From: Streptomyces longhuiensis
GTDB lineage: Bacteria; Actinomycetota; Actinomycetes; Streptomycetales; Streptomycetaceae
Length of the DNA: 64,000 bases
Assembly (NCBI RefSeq): GCF_020616555.1
Contig: NZ_CP085173.1
Coordinates: 5,100,001 to 5,164,000, forward strand
Direction: 5' to 3'
Shown piece by piece: positions 52,124 through 60,082 of the stretch. The notes beneath the pieces were generated by a model that was given only the letters and a program-made list of their open reading frames with translations, did not search any database and was not told the DNA's origin. Position numbers and translations under genes: made by a program. Every line of letters begins with the position of its first letter. Position 1 is the first letter of the stretch.

Positions 52124-52781
52124 CTTCGCTCCCCTTGTCGTGCGCGCCCAGGGTGGTCCACAGGGACTTCGCGCGCTCCTGGCTGTTCTCGATCGTGCCG
52201 AGGGTCCGGTCGGTGGCGATGCCGGGCAGCAGCAGCTTCCACATGTTCACCGTGCGCCGCGGCAGGTCGGCCCGCTTGGAGACGACCTGCGCGTACTCCT
52301 GCATGCCGGTGCACGCGCCGACGACGAACTCGGCGAGCTCGCCGAGCTCCACGTGCTCACGCAACTCGCCGCTGTCGCGGGCCACTTCGAGACAGTCCTC
52401 GAAGCTGCGCGCCCAGACCGCGTACGGGGACGCGTCCTGGAGGCCGAAGCTGGCCTGTTCGCCCGTGAGGCGCACGCCCGCCCGCAGCAGCGGGTCGGCC
52501 TGGAGCGAGTGCGACCAGATGAGGGTGATGTCCACCAGGCGCTGGAGCCCGGTGGACGGCACATGCGGCTCGATGGTGGTGCGCTGGGCGTGCATGACTT
52601 CCAGCGCGAGGTCCTGCTTGTTCTTGAAGTGGAAGTAAAGAGCCCCCGCCGTCACGCCCGCGCGCTGCAGGATCTTGTTGATCCCCGCTCCGGCGTAGCC
52701 GTACTCGTCGAAGACCTCGGCCGCGGCCCTCAGGAGCTGCTCCCGGGTCTGAACTGCGCGTTCCTGCTTCGGTGCTGCCAT
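52116..52781 (-). CDS. ArpA/ScbR-type gamma-butyrolactone receptor repressor
   Basis: A 221-residue TetR-family receptor. N-terminal HTH AAPKQERAVQTREQLLRAAAEVFDEYGYAGAGINKILQRAGVTAGALYFHFKNKQDLALEVM is nearly the family consensus (read here in pieces), and the pocket region has SPYAVWARSFEDCLEVA with Trp123, the position of the conserved ligand Trp in ArpA/CprB. Divergent from the AfsA-type synthase gene, the standard arrangement of receptor and synthase. A degenerate ARE-like site lies 20 nt before its start, suggesting autoregulation. It overlaps the downstream HAD gene by 8 nt. Start 52781 gives MAAPKQERA. Confidence 0.94.
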   Translation of the reverse strand: MAAPKQERAVQTREQLLRAAAEVFDEYGYAGAGINKILQRAGVTAGALYFHFKNKQDLALEVMHAQRTTIEPHVPSTGLQRLVDITLIWSHSLQADPLLRAGVRLTGEQASFGLQDASPYAVWARSFEDCLEVARDSGELREHVELGELAEFVVGACTGMQEYAQVVSKRADLPRRTVNMWKLLLPGIATDRTLGTIENSQERAKSLWTTLGAHDKGSEDD

Positions 52782-52800
52782 GCCACGTCCCGGTCTCGAC

Positions 52801-52826
52801 AAAAAAAAGAACGCCCTCTATGTTAC
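52801..52826. promoter_or_regulatory. ARE-like site between receptor and AfsA genes
   Basis: On the minus strand it reads ACATAGAGGGCGTTCTTTTT, sharing ATAG-N-G-N-N-CGTTCT-N-T-N-TTTT with the 49498 site. It starts 20 nt upstream of the receptor start, with an A-run of eight. The dyad is imperfect. Confidence 0.55.
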
Positions 52827-52897
52827 TGGCTGTGGCGCGGATCCGCTACCGCGTCGGGGGCAGCGCATGACAGCGCTCACTCACAGGGGGATCACTG

Positions 52898-53830
52898 ATG
52901 AACGACATGGCTTCGACGGTCACTTCGATACCTGCTCGCGTCACCAAGGAACTTGTCCACAAACACGACGCCTCCCAGGTTCTTCTCACGGATCTCAAGC
53001 GCGTCGGCGACGACGAATTCCTGATCACCGCGGACTGGACGGACACCAGCCGCCTGATGAGCACCCAGGACAGCCGCCGCGACGACGCGGTGCTGCTCAC
53101 CGAGACGATCCGGCAGACCTTCCCGCTGCTCGCCCACGCGGGTTACGAGGTCCCCTTCGGCCACCACCTGCTGTGGGACGAGTACCGCTACGCCCTCGGC
53201 CTCGAGGCGCTCGGCCGCGGCGGCGCCGGCGGCAGGCCCCAGCTGCACATCAAGTGCTACGACATCGTGCGCCGCCGGGGCGTCGTCTCCGCGCTCTCCC
53301 TCGACATCACGGTCCTGCGCGACGGCGAGCAACTGGCCACCGCCCACACCCGGTTCGACATCCAGCCCGCCGCGATCTACCGGCGCCTGCGCGGCGCCCG
53401 CGGCGACGCCCTGGAGATGCTGGAGCTGGCCCGCAGCCGCCCGCTGCCGCCCCCGGTCTCCGGGGCGAGCGAGGAGTTCCGCGACGCCGTCCTGTCACCC
53501 ACCGACGAGCGCGACCGCTGGCAGCTGCGGATCGACACACACCACCCGATGTACTTCGACCACCCCAGCGACCACGCGCCGGGCATCCTGCTCCTGGAGG
53601 CGGCCAAGCAGGCGGCCCGCGCCGTGCGGCACCCGAGGGCGGGGATCACCGAGGCGATGGAGACCGTCTTCCACCGCTACGTCGAGCTGGACAGCCCGTG
53701 CCGGGTGGACGCGCAGCCCCTGCCGGACGACCAGCAGGGCCGCGCCCGCATCCTGGTGACGATGCACCAGGAGGACCGGCTCTGCTTCACCGCGCTGGTG
53801 TCGGTCGCGAAGGCCCCGGCCGGCCGCTAG
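52898..53830 (+). CDS. afsA: AfsA-type gamma-butyrolactone synthase
   Basis: A 310-residue AfsA/ScbA family protein with two AfsA hot-dog repeats: VTKELVHKHDASQVLLTDLKRVGDDEFLITADW opens the first, and MYFDHPSDHAPGILLLEAAKQAARA marks the second. Family enzymes join a beta-ketoacyl-ACP to dihydroxyacetone phosphate, the first committed step of A-factor-type butyrolactones. AGGGGG precedes the ATG by 6 nt. It is divergent from the receptor gene. Its last 44 nt overlap the end of the convergent HAD phosphatase gene. Confidence 0.94.
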   Translation: MNDMASTVTSIPARVTKELVHKHDASQVLLTDLKRVGDDEFLITADWTDTSRLMSTQDSRRDDAVLLTETIRQTFPLLAHAGYEVPFGHHLLWDEYRYALGLEALGRGGAGGRPQLHIKCYDIVRRRGVVSALSLDITVLRDGEQLATAHTRFDIQPAAIYRRLRGARGDALEMLELARSRPLPPPVSGASEEFRDAVLSPTDERDRWQLRIDTHHPMYFDHPSDHAPGILLLEAAKQAARAVRHPRAGITEAMETVFHRYVELDSPCRVDAQPLPDDQQGRARILVTMHQEDRLCFTALVSVAKAPAGR

Positions 53831-54557
53831 CCCGGCCGTCCCCGGCGGCCGCACCCGGCCCGATCCCGGGCAGCGTGCGGCCCCCCGCCTCCGTGACATG
53901 GGCCCCGAGCACCAGGTCGTCGCCGACCGCCACCGGGTGCCCCACGGAGCGCAGCAGATCCAGGTCGGAGGCGTGGTCGCCGTAGGCGGCGGCGCGCGGT
54001 GCGGACACCGCGCGCCGCGCCATCAGTTCCCGCGCCAGGCGGCCCTTCTCCGGGCCGATCACGGGACGTTCCAGATGACCGGTGAAATGGCCGCCGACGA
54101 TCTCCGGCTCGCTGCACAGGATCTCGTCGGCGCCCAGGAGCTGCGCGACGGGTTCCAGACACGGCCTGAACGAGCCGGAGACCAGGGCGATCGTCGTGCC
54201 CTCGCCGCGGTGCCGGCGCAGGGCCTCGACCGCGGGCGGGTGCAGGAGTGTGCCGCCCGCGAGTTCCGCGTCGAACCAGGCACGGCCGTGCGCGAACACC
54301 TCCTCGGCCCGCTGCCCGGCGAACAACCGGTAGTACTCGCGGTTCGTGTCCCGGCGGGACACTCCCGCGGCGGACTTGGCCCGCAGGTCGCCGGCCGCTT
54401 CGGCGTACGCCGACGGGGGCAGACCGCGCTCCCGGAAGTGGAACTCCAGGAATCGGAACATGCTCTTGACGGTGATCAGGGTCTCGTCGACGTCGAAGAA
54501 CGCGAGGTCGACGGCTGAACCGCCGGTGCTGTCGGGGGAGATGGGGACGTCCGGCAT
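53787..54557 (-). CDS. HAD-IB family phosphatase
   Basis: A 256-residue HAD enzyme with intact motifs: LAFFDVDETLITVKSMF (nucleophile Asp and acid Asp), ALVSGSFRPCLEP (motif II Ser), GPEKGRLARELM (motif III Lys) and AAYGDHASDLDLLRSVGHPVAV (motif IV Asp pair). The SerB-like type IB cap lies between motifs I and II. It is the last gene of the nine-gene minus-strand operon. In butyrolactone or furan signal pathways a phosphatase removes the DHAP-derived phosphate, and this protein could do that. Start 54557 (MPDVPISPDS) has GGAAGG 9 nt upstream. Its 3' end overlaps afsA by 44 nt. Confidence 0.9.
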   Translation of the reverse strand: MPDVPISPDSTGGSAVDLAFFDVDETLITVKSMFRFLEFHFRERGLPPSAYAEAAGDLRAKSAAGVSRRDTNREYYRLFAGQRAEEVFAHGRAWFDAELAGGTLLHPPAVEALRRHRGEGTTIALVSGSFRPCLEPVAQLLGADEILCSEPEIVGGHFTGHLERPVIGPEKGRLARELMARRAVSAPRAAAYGDHASDLDLLRSVGHPVAVGDDLVLGAHVTEAGGRTLPGIGPGAAAGDGRASGRPGPSRPTPAR

Positions 54558-54607
54558 GTGAGCCGCCTTCCGTACGGGGGCTGGAGCGGGGGTGTGGGGC
54601 CGCCGGG

Positions 54608-56392
54608 TCAGGCCGCGACCGCGGCGGGAACGGGGGCCGCGGCGCGCGCCGTCAGATACGCGCGCACTCCCTTGCCGGCCGTCTTGCGGCCCAAGTGCCG
54701 TGCCGCGACGAGCTGTTCGAGCAGCGCGGCGGGCGCCGGTGTCCACAGCGACGGTTCCGCGTGGAGCCGCCGCTGCACCTCCAGGGCCACATCGGCGCCC
54801 ACGGTGTCGAGAAGCCGTACGGGACCGAGCGGCTGGCCGCCCACCGACTTCAGGGCCAGGTCGAGCGTCGCCGTCGTGGCCTCACCGGCGTCGAGGAGGC
54901 CCAGGGCCTCGTTCAGATACGGGAAGAGCAGGGCGTTGACGATGAACCCGGCCCGGTCCCCGCACTCCACCGTCTCCTTGCCGAGCCGTTCGGCCACGGC
55001 GCGGGCCCGCGCGAGGGTGTGCGCGCTGGTGCGCTCGCCGGGGACCAGCTCCACCAGCGGCATCAGCGGCGCCGGGTTGAAGAAGTGCAGGCCGAGGACG
55101 TGCGCGGGGCGTCCCGCGGTCTCCGTGCAGGCGCCCACCGGCAGGCTCGACGTGGACGTGGCGAGCAGCGTGTTCGGCGGGCACACCTTGCCCAGCTCGG
55201 CGAACAGCCGCCGCTTGACCTCCAGGTCCTCCACGACGGCCTCGACGACGATGTCCGCCGAGGCGAGCACGGAACGGTCGCTCGTCGCGGTCCAGGACGC
55301 GGGCCCGGTCTCGTCGGAACCGACGTCCGACGAGGCGGAGTTGCGCTGGAGCGCGAAGCCGATGCGTTCGGCGGCGGCCGCGGCCTTCTCCTCGGACCGG
55401 GCCAGCAGCGTCGTGCGGAACCCGCCGCGCGCACACGCCTCGGCGATCCCGGTGGCCATCGTGCCCGAGCCGATGACGACGACGTTGCGTCCGGGCGGGG
55501 CCGTGGGGTGGACGGTCCGCCGCTGGGCCGCCCCTTCCTCGTAACGGTGGAAGCCGCGGCCCGACTTGGCGCCGAGCGCGCCCTGCGCGACCAGCTCGTC
55601 GAGGATCGGGGCCGGGGCGCGCAGGCCGCCGCCGAGGTCGCCGAGGCGGGCGAGGACGTCGCGCGCCGTGTCCAGGCCGATCGCGTCGAGCGCGGCCAGC
55701 GGCCCGTCGCTCCAGCCGCAGCCGAGCCGGACCGCCGTGTCGACGTCCTCGGCGCTCGCGTACCCGTCGTGGACCATCCACGCGGCCTCGTTGAGGAGGC
55801 CGAGGAGCAGCCCGGGCGCGAGGGAGCCGGGCCGGTCGCCGACCTGATGGGCCTTGATCCCGGCCGCCGTGAGGACCTCCGCGACCCTGGCGGCCGCGGC
55901 GTCCCCGGCACGCGGGGCGCGGGCCAGCTCCACGGCGTCGAGCGCGTCGGAGCGCAGGAAGCGCAGCGCGAACAGGTCGGGTCCCGCGGCGTCCTCGAGG
56001 TCCCCGAGCGAAGTGGTGAGCGCGGTGGTGAGGACGGGCGTCCCGGGCCGGCGCTGCTCGCGCACGGAGGCGAGCACCGCCCTCTTCAGGGCCGCGGGTT
56101 CCGGTACGGCCTCGATGACCAGGTCGGCCGAGGCGACGCCGGCCGGGAAGCGGGTCAGGGTGCGCGGGCGCTCCCCGGGGCTCAGTCGCAGGGCCCTGAC
56201 CAGGGCCGCGGGGTCGTTGTCGATGCCTGTGACGTGGAGCCCCGCGCGGGTCAGGCGGCGCGCGAGGGCGAGCCCGGTGCCACCCAGGCCGACAACGGCC
56301 ACGGTGAAGGGCGGCGTGCCCCCCGCGGAGGGAACGGAGTCGGCGGAGGGAACGGAGTCGGTGGTGGGAGTGGTGCGGGTGTGGTCGGCCAT
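54608..56392 (-). CDS. Tandem 3-hydroxyacyl-CoA dehydrogenase family protein
   Basis: A 594-residue fusion of two 3HCDH modules. Module two is complete: Rossmann NVVVIGSGTMATGIAEACARGGF (near 303), ATSTSSLPVG, LHFFNPAPLMPLVELVPGERT (catalytic His and Asn), and the C-terminal helical domain. Module one (from VAVVGLGGTGLALARRLTRAG near 31) keeps the nucleotide-binding fold, but the HFFNP region reads LRFLRSDALDAVEL, so its catalytic residues look lost. It should reduce or oxidise a 3-keto/3-hydroxy acyl-CoA or -ACP in this pathway, with one active site. The N-terminal 27 residues repeat DSVPSA. The gene is 50 nt upstream of the HAD gene in the operon. Confidence 0.88.
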   Translation of the reverse strand: MADHTRTTPTTDSVPSADSVPSAGGTPPFTVAVVGLGGTGLALARRLTRAGLHVTGIDNDPAALVRALRLSPGERPRTLTRFPAGVASADLVIEAVPEPAALKRAVLASVREQRRPGTPVLTTALTTSLGDLEDAAGPDLFALRFLRSDALDAVELARAPRAGDAAAARVAEVLTAAGIKAHQVGDRPGSLAPGLLLGLLNEAAWMVHDGYASAEDVDTAVRLGCGWSDGPLAALDAIGLDTARDVLARLGDLGGGLRAPAPILDELVAQGALGAKSGRGFHRYEEGAAQRRTVHPTAPPGRNVVVIGSGTMATGIAEACARGGFRTTLLARSEEKAAAAAERIGFALQRNSASSDVGSDETGPASWTATSDRSVLASADIVVEAVVEDLEVKRRLFAELGKVCPPNTLLATSTSSLPVGACTETAGRPAHVLGLHFFNPAPLMPLVELVPGERTSAHTLARARAVAERLGKETVECGDRAGFIVNALLFPYLNEALGLLDAGEATTATLDLALKSVGGQPLGPVRLLDTVGADVALEVQRRLHAEPSLWTPAPAALLEQLVAARHLGRKTAGKGVRAYLTARAAAPVPAAVAA

Positions 56393-56423
56393 GGTGCTGC
56401 TCCTGCCTTCGCGGGTGGGGGCA

Positions 56424-57389
56424 TCAGTAGCGGCTGCCGGTGGCGGCGGGCGCGGCGTCCAGGTCGCGCAGGTCCTGGAAGGTGAGGCGCAGGCCGGCCG
56501 CGGCCAGGTTCGCCGTCAGATAGCGCAGCTGCTTGGTGCCGGGGATGGGGACGACGTGGTCGCCCTGGGCGAGCGTCCAGGCGATCGCGACCTGGGCGGC
56601 GGTGGCGCCGTGCCGGGCGGCGACCTCTTCGACCGCCCTCACGATGCGCAGGTTCGCGGTGAACGCCTCGCTCTGGAAGCGCGGGTTGGTGGCGCGGAAG
56701 TCGCCGTCCTCGAAGTCGTCGGGCCGGGTGTAGCGGCCGGTGAGGAAGCCCCTGCCCAGGGGTGCGAAGGGCACGAACGCGGCGCCGTTGGCGGCGCACC
56801 ACGTGGCGATTCCGGTGTGCGGGTCGAGCGGTTCGCGGGTCCACAGGGACAGTTCGGACTGGACGGCCGCGACGGGATGCGCCGCGTGGGCGGCGGCCGC
56901 CTCCGCGGCGGTGACCTCGGAGAGGCCGAGATGGCGGACCTTGCCCTGTCGCACCAGGTCGGCCAGGGCGCCCCAGGACTCGGCGAGCGGGATCTCGGGG
57001 TCGACGCGGTGCAGGTAGTACAGGTCGATGACGTCGACGCCGAGGCGGCGCAGCGACGCGTCGGCCGAGCGCCTGATGTGCTCGGGGGAGCCGTTGCGGC
57101 TCAGGGTGCGGGTGGCGAGTTCGTCCACGACGATGCCGGTCTTGGTGGCCACGACGGCGTCGTCGCGGCGCCCGGCGAGTGCCCGCCCGACGAGGGTCTC
57201 GTTGTGGCCCGCCCCGTAGGCGTCGGCGGTGTCGACGAGGAGGGGGCCGGCGTCGAGGGCGCGCCGGATCACGTCCACCGAGGCCGCGTCGTCGCGCAGC
57301 GACTCGGCGTAACCCCAGCTCATTCCCATGCAGCCGAGGCCGACGGGGTTGACCTCGAGGCCGGTCGTGCCGAGCTGACGCGTGTCCAC
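56424..57389 (-). CDS. Aldo/keto reductase
   Basis: A 321-residue NADPH-dependent AKR with TIM-barrel signatures: VNPVGLGCMGMSWGY, LLVDTADAYGAGHNETLVGRAL (catalytic Asp and Tyr), VVATKTGI (Lys), IDLYYLHRVDPEIPLAESWGAL (His), and the C-terminal cofactor part AIAWTLAQGDHVVPIPGTKQLRYLTANLAA. I chose GTG 57389 with GGGAG 6 nt upstream; an in-frame ATG at 57434 has no good ribosome site. It lies in the nine-gene operon, 95 nt after the ketosynthase gene, and could reduce a keto group of the acyl intermediate or lactone. Confidence 0.91.
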   Translation of the reverse strand: MDTRQLGTTGLEVNPVGLGCMGMSWGYAESLRDDAASVDVIRRALDAGPLLVDTADAYGAGHNETLVGRALAGRRDDAVVATKTGIVVDELATRTLSRNGSPEHIRRSADASLRRLGVDVIDLYYLHRVDPEIPLAESWGALADLVRQGKVRHLGLSEVTAAEAAAAHAAHPVAAVQSELSLWTREPLDPHTGIATWCAANGAAFVPFAPLGRGFLTGRYTRPDDFEDGDFRATNPRFQSEAFTANLRIVRAVEEVAARHGATAAQVAIAWTLAQGDHVVPIPGTKQLRYLTANLAAAGLRLTFQDLRDLDAAPAATGSRY

Positions 57390-57484
57390 GCGAACTCCCT
57401 TTTCAGTAGCGGTGATGGAGGTGATGGATGTCATGGAGCCAGGTGGGGGTGGTGCCGGGCCGGGGCGCCGGTGCCCCGGCCCGT

Positions 57485-58726
57485 TCAGGCGGCGGTGAGG
57501 ACGAGGGCGGCGTTGTGCCCCCCGAAGCCCAGCGACGTACTCGCGGCGACCTGGATCCTCTTCTGCCGCGCCCGGCCCGTCACCACGTCGATGTCGACGT
57601 CGATCGAGGGGTCGAGCGAGTCCACGTTGGCGGTGGGCGGCAGGGCGCCGTGGTGCAGCGCCAGCGCCGTGTACGCGGCCTCGACCGCGCCGGCCGCAGC
57701 CAGCGTGTGCCCGGTGACCCCCTTGGTGGAGGTCACCGCCGCCCGGTCGCCGAGCACCGAGTGCAGCGCGCGGGCCTCGGTCAGGTCGTTCATCGGGGTC
57801 GACGTGCCGTGCGCGTTCACGTGCTCCACCTCGTCGGGGAGCACCCCCGCGTCGTTGAGGGCGTCCCGCAGGGCCCGGGCCAGGCCCGCGCCCTGCGGGT
57901 GGGGCGCGGTCGCGTGGTGCGCGTCCGACGTCGCGGAGAACCCGGCGATGTCGGCGTAGCGCCGCGCGTTGCGGGCGGTGGCGTCCTCGCACCGTTCGAG
58001 GACGAGGATGGCCGCGCCCTCACCGGCCACGAAGCCGTCCCGGTCGTGCGCGAAGGGACGGGACGCCGCGGCCGGGTCGTCCGTGCGGGCCGACAGGGCG
58101 CCCATGCGGGACAGGCCGTTGAGGGTGCCCGGGCTGATCGCCGACTCGGTGCCGCCGGCGAGGACCACGTCGCACAGGCCGGACAGCAGCCACTCGCGGG
58201 CGGTGCCGATGGCGGACGCCCCGGAGGCGCAGGCGGTCGCCGTGACGAGGCTGGGGCCGTGGATCTTCTGGTCCATGGCCACGTACCCGGCGACCATGTT
58301 GACCATCCCCATCGGGATCATCAGCGCGGACACGTCGTCGGGCGTGCCCTCGAAGTACGTCCGCAGCTGCTTCTCCAGGGTGGCGACGCCGCCCAGCGAG
58401 TTCCCGATGACGACGCCGACGCGGGTGCCGTCCCAGGACCCGCAGTCGAGCCCCGCGTCCGTGACGGCCTGCCGCGCGCTGACGATGGCGAGCTGTGCGA
58501 ACCGGTCGAGCTTCCAGGCGTTGCGCCGGCCCAGTTCGGCCGTGGCGTCGAAACCGGGGACGCGGCAGGAGATGTCGACCCGTTCGCCCTTGAGCTCCGG
58601 GTCGGTGGTGGCGGCGGACACGCCCGACAGGACGCGCCGCCAGTTCTCGTCGACGCCGATGCCGGCGGGGGTGACGAGGCCTATACCGGTGACCGCGACT
58701 CCGCGGCCCCGGGCCACCCCGCTCAT
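57485..58726 (-). CDS. Beta-ketoacyl-ACP synthase II (FabF-like)
   Basis: A 413-residue condensing enzyme with the full KAS II triad: Cys166 (TATACASGASAIG), His306 (HVNAHGTSTPMND) and His340 (STKGVTGHTLAAAGAVEAAY). It extends an acyl-ACP with malonyl-ACP. There is no chain-length-factor partner next to it, so this is a FAS-type rather than an aromatic type II PKS arrangement. Its ATG overlaps the ACP stop by 4 nt (ATGA), giving coupled synthesis. The C-terminus ends AASTSLGFGGHNAALVL, typical of FabF. Likely builds a dedicated beta-ketoacyl-ACP for the operon. Confidence 0.94.
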   Translation of the reverse strand: MSGVARGRGVAVTGIGLVTPAGIGVDENWRRVLSGVSAATTDPELKGERVDISCRVPGFDATAELGRRNAWKLDRFAQLAIVSARQAVTDAGLDCGSWDGTRVGVVIGNSLGGVATLEKQLRTYFEGTPDDVSALMIPMGMVNMVAGYVAMDQKIHGPSLVTATACASGASAIGTAREWLLSGLCDVVLAGGTESAISPGTLNGLSRMGALSARTDDPAAASRPFAHDRDGFVAGEGAAILVLERCEDATARNARRYADIAGFSATSDAHHATAPHPQGAGLARALRDALNDAGVLPDEVEHVNAHGTSTPMNDLTEARALHSVLGDRAAVTSTKGVTGHTLAAAGAVEAAYTALALHHGALPPTANVDSLDPSIDVDIDVVTGRARQKRIQVAASTSLGFGGHNAALVLTAA

Positions 58727-58980
58727 GCCTGGTCCGCCTTCGCGGCGATCACGGCGACGGCTTCGTCGAGGGTGAAGGACGACTTGAGCTCGCCCTCGAC
58801 CAGGACGATGCCCATCTCCTTGCGGAGGATCAGGCTGAGCTCGACGAGTATCAGCGAGTCGATGTCGAGCTCGTCGAACGTGGCGCCCGAAAGCAGCTCC
58901 GCCTCGTCGAGGCCGAACTTCTCGCTGATGAGGCCGGAAACCTGGTGCTTGAGGGAGGACTCGACGGAAAGAGCGGTCAT
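58723..58980 (-). CDS. Acyl carrier protein
   Basis: An 85-residue ACP with the phosphopantetheine Ser in DELDIDSLILVELSLIL. Helix 1 is LKHQVSGLISEKFGLDEAELL. It is slightly diverged from fatty-acid ACP, whose motif is DSLDTVEL, suggesting a dedicated carrier. Start 58980 (MTALSVESSLK) is preferred; the upstream in-frame ATG lacks support. It is coupled to the KAS II gene by a 4-nt overlap and sits 67 nt downstream of the KASIII gene. Confidence 0.94.
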   Translation of the reverse strand: MTALSVESSLKHQVSGLISEKFGLDEAELLSGATFDELDIDSLILVELSLILRKEMGIVLVEGELKSSFTLDEAVAVIAAKADQA

Positions 58981-59047
58981 GACTGACTCCTGAATTCTGT
59001 GAAATGGGGTGTGTGTGAGGTGGGTTGAGGCTTGGTGGGTCACGGGT

Positions 59048-60082
59048 CTACCGCTGTGTGACCGGTTCGATGTCCGGCCAGACCAGCGCGGCCGAGCCCC
59101 AGGTGAGGCCGCCGCCGAAGCCCGTGAGGACCACGCGGTGGCCCGGTACGAGGTCGCCCGCGGCGGCCGCGTCCGACAGGGCGAGCGGGATCGAGGCGGC
59201 GACGGTGTTGCCGACCCGGTCCAGGTTCACCACGATCTGCTTCTCCTCCAGGCCCAACTGCTCGCCGACGGCGTGCAGGATGCGGACGTTGGCCTGGTGC
59301 GCCACGACCTTGTCCAGATCGGCGGCCGTCCAGCCGACGCGGTCGAGGAGGCGCTGCGAGGACTCGCTCATGTTGATCACGGCCTCGGTGAAGACGGGCC
59401 GGCCCTGCATGGCGAAGTACTGGTCGCCCTCGGCGGGCGGTTCACCCGTCGAGCGCTGGCGGGAGCCGCCGGCGCGCACCGTGATGAGGTCGGCGCCGCC
59501 GCCGTCGCTGCCCAGGTCGAAGCCGAGGAGCGCCCCGGGTTCGCCGGACTCGCCGGCCCGCAGGACCACGGCTCCCGCGCCGTCGCCGAAGATGGCGCGG
59601 GTGGTGCGGTCGACGGGGTCGAGGATCGTCGAGAAGGTGTCCGCGCCGATCACCAGGGCCCGCCGGGCGACCCCCGCCGTGATCATGGAGGCGGCGGTGG
59701 CCAGGGCGTACACGAACCCGGTGCAGACCGCCGCGACGTCGAACGCGGGGACCTTGCCGAGTCCGAGGCGGTGGGCGACGCCCGGCGCGGTGCCGGGGCA
59801 GGGCCGGTCGGGCGTGCTGGTGGCGAGGACCACCAGGTCCACGTCGGCCTCGGTGTCGTGGTCGGTGCCGCTCCTGCGGGCCGACTCCAGGGCGCGCTCC
59901 CCGGCCGCGACGGCCAGGTCCGAGGTGGACTCGCCCGGCGCGACGACGTAGCGCAGGCCGATGCCGGTACGCGTACGGATCCACTGGTCGGACGTGTCGA
60001 GCTGGGCGGCGAGCTCCTCGTTGGTGACGGCGGTCGCGGGCAGCGCGCCGCCCAGACCGCAGACCACGGCGGCGCGGCTCAT
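59048..60082 (-). CDS. Beta-ketoacyl-ACP synthase III (FabH-like)
   Basis: A 344-residue KASIII with the classical triad Cys120 (DVAAVCTGFVYAL), His262 (VVAHQANVRIL) and Asn292 (DRVGNTVAASIPLAL). It should start a chain by condensing an acyl-CoA with malonyl-ACP. A second KASIII-like protein two genes upstream may use another starter or act as an acyltransferase. Its ATG overlaps the monooxygenase stop by 4 nt. The start at 60082 gives MSRAAVVCGLGGALP, the expected family opening. Confidence 0.94.
   Translation of the reverse strand: MSRAAVVCGLGGALPATAVTNEELAAQLDTSDQWIRTRTGIGLRYVVAPGESTSDLAVAAGERALESARRSGTDHDTEADVDLVVLATSTPDRPCPGTAPGVAHRLGLGKVPAFDVAAVCTGFVYALATAASMITAGVARRALVIGADTFSTILDPVDRTTRAIFGDGAGAVVLRAGESGEPGALLGFDLGSDGGGADLITVRAGGSRQRSTGEPPAEGDQYFAMQGRPVFTEAVINMSESSQRLLDRVGWTAADLDKVVAHQANVRILHAVGEQLGLEEKQIVVNLDRVGNTVAASIPLALSDAAAAGDLVPGHRVVLTGFGGGLTWGSAALVWPDIEPVTQR

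Noticed and set aside
57485..58726. Minimal aromatic type II PKS
   Set aside because: Only one FabF-like KAS with a Cys triad is present; no chain-length factor, cyclase or aromatase lies next to it.
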